The notes below the pieces were generated by a model, which saw nothing but the letters and a program-made list of their open reading frames with translations, was not told the DNA's origin and searched no databases. A stretch of 9,532 nt of DNA from Humimonas sp964465015. Lineage in GTDB: Bacteria; Gemmatimonadota; Gemmatimonadetes; Palauibacterales; Palauibacteraceae. Positions 6,368-9,532 of the stretch are shown here, in pieces. Both the position numbers and the translations under genes were made by a program. The stretch covers positions 1 to 9,532 of the forward strand of contig CAYXHP010000088.1 in NCBI GenBank assembly GCA_964465015.1. Reading direction: 5' to 3'. Every line of letters begins with the position of its first letter. The first letter of the stretch is position 1.

Positions 6368-7423
6368 GTGAGCGCGCAGCGTACCCCTGTCCCCGGGGGC
6401 TCCGGGTGGCTGGCGCGGTGGGGCGTCGGGCTGGCGCTCGCCGGCCTCGTCCTTCTCGCCGCCGTGCTGGTGCCAGGCTTCTTCACGCGTGGGAACCTGA
6501 CCACCGTGCTCCTGCACGTGTCCGTGAACGGCATCCTGGCGGTCGGGATGACCTTCGTCATCGTCACGGCCGGGATCGACCTGTCGGTGGGCTCGATCGT
6601 GGGGCTGGCGGGCGTGCTGGTCGCGGCCGTGGTCACGAACGCCGGCCTCCTGTCGGCCGTGGGCGTGGCCGGCGCCGCGGCGGTGGCCGTGGCGGTCGGG
6701 ATCGCGGTGGGGGCGGGGGTGGGCGTGGTCAACGGGACCGCCGTGGCGTGGCTCCGAGTGAACCCGTTCATGGTCACCCTGGCCACCATGACCATGGCCC
6801 GCGGCGCGGCCCGCCTGTTCACCGGGGGGGTCCCGATCGGCTTCCCGGCTCCCGGCGCCCCGGCCTTCGACCTCCAGGTGGCCGGTCTCGATGCGCTCCA
6901 CGCGATCGGGGGCGGCCGCATCCCGGTGCCGGGCCTGCCGCGCGGCTTTCCGGTCCCGGCGCTGGTCATGCTCCTCCTGGTGGCCGGCGGCGGCCTGGTC
7001 CTGGCCCGCACGCGCTTCGGCCGCCACGTGTACGCGGTGGGCGGCAACGAGGAGGCCTCGCGGCTGGCCGGCGTGCCGGTGCGCCGGGTCAAGCTCGGCG
7101 TGTACGCCATCTCGGGAGCGTGCGCCGGCCTCGCCTCGGTCCTCCTGGTCGGGCAGCTTCGCTCGGGCGGGCCCGACGCCGGGCTCCTGTACGAGCTCAA
7201 CGCGATCGCCGCGGCCGTCATCGGGGGCGCCTCCCTGTTCGGCGGGCTCGGCACGGCCTCGGGCGCGCTGGTCGGAGCGCTCCTCATCGGCGTCCTCAAC
7301 AACTCGCTCGACCTCCTGGGCGTGCAGGCGTTCTGGCAGGAGATCTCCAAGGGCGCCATCATTCTCGCCGCCGTGCTGTTCGACGTGTGGACGAAGCGGG
7401 GGAGCGACGAAGCGGTTGGCTGA
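6368..7423 (+). CDS. Sugar ABC transporter permease (RbsC/XylH type)
   Basis: The 351-residue inner-membrane protein forms the sugar channel, presumably as a dimer, with the preceding ATPase. It starts with GTG 7 bp after the ATPase stop, with GAGG at 6359-6362 as ribosome site, so the two are translationally coupled. Hallmarks are GMTFVIVTAGIDLSVGS at 60-76, the loop GGNEEASRLAGVPVRRVK at 225-242 that contacts the ATPase, and NAIAAAVIGGASLFGG at 278-293. About eight to ten hydrophobic segments are visible. The third (100-121) is almost only Ala, Val and Gly, and a seven-G run at 6824-6830 is a possible slippage spot, though the frame is intact. The TGA stop overlaps the proposed TTG start of the mannosidase gene. 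The family is carbohydrate uptake class 2 (ribose, xylose, galactose and others); the sugar is not deducible. Confidence 0.96.
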   Translation: MSAQRTPVPGGSGWLARWGVGLALAGLVLLAAVLVPGFFTRGNLTTVLLHVSVNGILAVGMTFVIVTAGIDLSVGSIVGLAGVLVAAVVTNAGLLSAVGVAGAAAVAVAVGIAVGAGVGVVNGTAVAWLRVNPFMVTLATMTMARGAARLFTGGVPIGFPAPGAPAFDLQVAGLDALHAIGGGRIPVPGLPRGFPVPALVMLLLVAGGGLVLARTRFGRHVYAVGGNEEASRLAGVPVRRVKLGVYAISGACAGLASVLLVGQLRSGGPDAGLLYELNAIAAAVIGGASLFGGLGTASGALVGALLIGVLNNSLDLLGVQAFWQEISKGAIILAAVLFDVWTKRGSDEAVG

Positions 7424-9532
7424 CATTCGGAAGGGGATCCTGGTGCTCCTCCTCGGGCTCGGCGCGGCCGTCGTCGCGGCCGCGCCCGCCCCCGCCTCGG
7501 CCCAGGCGCGGGTCCCGCCCCCGGCCCCGAGCGCCCAGCCCATCTCCCGCTGGCTGGTCCGCATCCCGGTGCCCGCCGACACCGGCCGCGCCGGCCTGCT
7601 GAAGGACTACCTGCGGCCCGGTGCCGCCGAGGCGGACATCCTCCCGGAACCGGGCGACCCCGAGCGCGGCCCCTGGATCGAGGCCCGCACCGATTCGACC
7701 GGCGCGGTCGACTTCAACCGGCTGTTCGAGGGCTCCACGGAGCACACGGTCGCCTACGCCCACGCGTACCTGTCCGCCCCCGAGGAGCGGGGCCTCCGTC
7801 TCCTCATCTCGAGCGACGACGGCGTCGAGGCGATCCTGAACGGCCAGGTGGTGTGGGCACACGACGTGGGACGGGGTCTCGCCACCGGGACCGACACGGT
7901 GGACGTGCGGCTGGCGGCGGGCTGGAACACGCTCCTGCTGAAGGTCCGGAACCGCACCGGCGACTTCGGCCTCCGGGTCCTCCTGGCGGCGGTGCCGGAG
8001 GGCCCGGGGCTCGGAGGTCTCCGCACCTCGGTGGGACGGCCGGCCGGGCTCGCGGCGCCGCTCCACCCGGCGCCGGCCGTGGCGGTGGGCCCGGTGCACC
8101 TCACCGGACCCCTGGCGTGGCGAGGGGACGGGCTGGTGGCGCCGGTCCGCCTGCCCGTGACCGCCTGGGGACCGGACACGCTTCGCGCGGTGCGGGTCGC
8201 GGTCCGCCAGGGCGGGACCGCCCTGGCCGCCGACTCCTTCCCGCTCCTGGTGCCGGGACGGCCGGACAGCCTCGATGTCCGGATCCCGTTCGCGCGCCTG
8301 CGACGGTCGGCGCTGGGCCGGGACCGGATCCGGGGACGCTCCGAGTGGCGGGGCGGTTCGGACGAGGAGGATGTCGGGGTGGGAGCCGGCACCCTGCTCC
8401 GCCTGGCGGGCGGGCGCCTGGACCTCGGCTTCGGTCCCATCGACGTGCACGGGCAGCGCGTGGACCGCTTCGCCACGCGCCTGGTGGTGCCGGCGGCGCT
8501 GGCCGGCGACACGATCGAGATCCTGGCCCGCGGCCTGGGCCCGAAGGCGAGCTACACGGTGAACGGGGAGGCGCGCACCTGGTCGGCGGGGACCGTCTCC
8601 CTGTGCTCGCCGTGCCGCGAGGGGGACACGCTGGACGTGGCGCTCGTCCCGGACCCGGGCCGGCCGGTGTGGCTCGCGCCGGAGGCGCGGGCGGCCGGCC
8701 CCGGCTTCGCCGAGTACGCCGACGGCTGGACATACGCGCGCCGGCTCCTGGGCGAGCCCCCGGCCATCGGGCCGCCCGACCCGCGGGAGTGGCTCCGCGC
8801 CCTGGGCAGCTCCCGCGGCTACGACCAGCTCCTCCAGCGCTATGCGGACGCCTACGCGCCGGCGGCCCGCCGCATCCGGGCCGACACCCTCCTCCTGGTC
8901 GGGAACTCGCACATCGACGCGGCGTGGCTGTGGCCGTGGAGCGAGACCCAGGACGTGATCCGGAACACGTGGCGGACCTCGCTCAAGCTCGCTTCCATCT
9001 TCCCCGGCTACGTGTTCGCGGCCAGCGCCGCCGCCTACTACGCGGCGGTCGACCGGCTCGAGCCGGCGCTCGGGGACTCGCTCCGCCAGGCGGTGAAGGA
9101 CGGGAGCTGGGCCGTGGTCGGCGGCTGGTGGCTGGAGCCCGACGTGAACCTCCCCTCGGGCGAGTCGCTGGTCCGGCAGGGACTGTACGGGCAGCGCTGG
9201 TTCGAGCGGAACTACGGCGAGCGGGCCACCGTGGCCTGGCTGCCGGACTCCTTCGGCTATCCGTGGACCTTGCCGGAGATCCTGGACCAGCAGGGCTTCC
9301 GGGCCTTCGTGACGCAGAAGCTCATGTGGGCCAGCGACTCGACGAAATTTCCCTACGACGCGTTCTGGTGGGAGGCCCCGGACGGAAGCCGCCTGTTCAC
9401 CTACTTCCCGCACGGCTACGACAGCCACCTGCGCCCCGACCCGCTCATCGAGGACCGGCTGGACGACCGGAGGAAGCAGGGCCTCCACGACCAGGTGGTC
9501 CTGTACGGCGTGGGCGACCACGGCGGCGGGCC
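7416..9532 (+). CDS. Secreted glycoside hydrolase family 38 alpha-mannosidase-like enzyme (C-terminus beyond right edge)
   Basis: The frame is open for 705 residues to the window edge. A signal peptide is clear: Arg-Lys at 5-6, hydrophobic core 8-23 and a likely cut after ASA at 29. Residues about 85-185 look like a PA14/carbohydrate-binding beta domain, with SDDG at 133-136 and GWNTLLLKVRN from 169. A second beta-rich region with a CSPC pair (397-400) follows. The GH38 catalytic domain begins near 490: HIDAAW has the zinc ligands His499 and Asp501, WWLEPDVNLPSGESLVRQG is a strong family block, LPDSFGY gives the expected nucleophile Asp611, and GDHGGG stands at 700-705. The enzyme should hydrolyse alpha-mannosides with retention, outside the cytoplasm. 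The start is uncertain. TTG 7416 gives a proper charged signal peptide and overlaps the permease stop by 8 bp; GTG 7443 has a better ribosome site (GGAAGGGG, 7429-7436) but no n-region charge. Usual length is about 1000 residues, so roughly a third is missing. Confidence 0.93.
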   Translation, partial: MADIRKGILVLLLGLGAAVVAAAPAPASAQARVPPPAPSAQPISRWLVRIPVPADTGRAGLLKDYLRPGAAEADILPEPGDPERGPWIEARTDSTGAVDFNRLFEGSTEHTVAYAHAYLSAPEERGLRLLISSDDGVEAILNGQVVWAHDVGRGLATGTDTVDVRLAAGWNTLLLKVRNRTGDFGLRVLLAAVPEGPGLGGLRTSVGRPAGLAAPLHPAPAVAVGPVHLTGPLAWRGDGLVAPVRLPVTAWGPDTLRAVRVAVRQGGTALAADSFPLLVPGRPDSLDVRIPFARLRRSALGRDRIRGRSEWRGGSDEEDVGVGAGTLLRLAGGRLDLGFGPIDVHGQRVDRFATRLVVPAALAGDTIEILARGLGPKASYTVNGEARTWSAGTVSLCSPCREGDTLDVALVPDPGRPVWLAPEARAAGPGFAEYADGWTYARRLLGEPPAIGPPDPREWLRALGSSRGYDQLLQRYADAYAPAARRIRADTLLLVGNSHIDAAWLWPWSETQDVIRNTWRTSLKLASIFPGYVFAASAAAYYAAVDRLEPALGDSLRQAVKDGSWAVVGGWWLEPDVNLPSGESLVRQGLYGQRWFERNYGERATVAWLPDSFGYPWTLPEILDQQGFRAFVTQKLMWASDSTKFPYDAFWWEAPDGSRLFTYFPHGYDSHLRPDPLIEDRLDDRRKQGLHDQVVLYGVGDHGGG

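Noticed and set aside
6824..6830. Seven-G run in the permease gene as a possible frameshift or phase-variation site
   Set aside because: The reading frame is intact across it, with family motifs on both sides. Runs of seven G are unremarkable at this composition.
5038..7362. Long minus-strand open frame of 774 codons opposite the ABC transporter genes
   Set aside because: The plus strand carries unmistakable ABC ATPase and permease motifs. The antisense translation is low-complexity Arg/Pro/Gly/Ala/His-rich with no domain, as expected opposite GC-rich genes.
7359..9521. Minus-strand open frame of 720 codons opposite the GH38 gene
   Set aside because: The plus strand encodes signal peptide, binding domain and catalytic motifs in order. 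The antisense product has no recognisable features and reflects scarce stop codons in GC-rich DNA.

Overview
The window comes from a very GC-rich bacterial chromosome. Genes are tightly packed, several starts are GTG or possibly TTG, and two products carry classical signal peptides. The gene content (RbsA/RbsC-type sugar ABC transporter, secreted glycosidase, exported cupin, FAD oxidase) and codon use would fit a soil Gemmatimonadota or a similar high-GC heterotroph. That placement is an impression, not something the sequence proves. No RNA genes, CRISPR arrays, insertion sequences or phage genes were seen.

Left part (1-2760): an APC-superfamily amino acid permease on the minus strand runs off the left edge. 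It is divergent from a plus-strand FAD-linked oxidase of the berberine-bridge (BBE-like) family. The gap between them holds three copies of a 10-bp GC-rich word. Just after the oxidase lie a short tandem duplication over its stop codon and a strong GC hairpin in the convergent gap.

Middle (2791-3708): a minus-strand gene encodes an exported one-domain cupin whose usual metal-ligand Glu is replaced by Arg. A 390-bp divergent region separates it from the next block. It contains the only clear AT-rich island among the gene gaps and two GC-rich palindromes.

Right part (3709-9532): five plus-strand genes lie head to tail with gaps of 20, 49 and 7 bp and then an apparent 8-bp overlap, so they probably form one operon. 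They are a GntR/FCD regulator, a small unrecognised helical protein, a two-domain sugar ABC ATPase (RbsA/XylG/MglA type), its RbsC-type permease, and a secreted GH38 alpha-mannosidase-like enzyme cut by the right edge. The simplest reading is a locus for using alpha-mannosides or related glycans: the exported enzyme releases sugar, the transporter imports it, and the FCD regulator senses a metabolite. No periplasmic sugar-binding protein is visible; it may lie beyond the right edge or elsewhere. Nothing here is clearly a wholly new system. The most useful leads are the GH38/ABC/FCD grouping with its orphan small protein, the altered cupin, and the divergent regulatory region.
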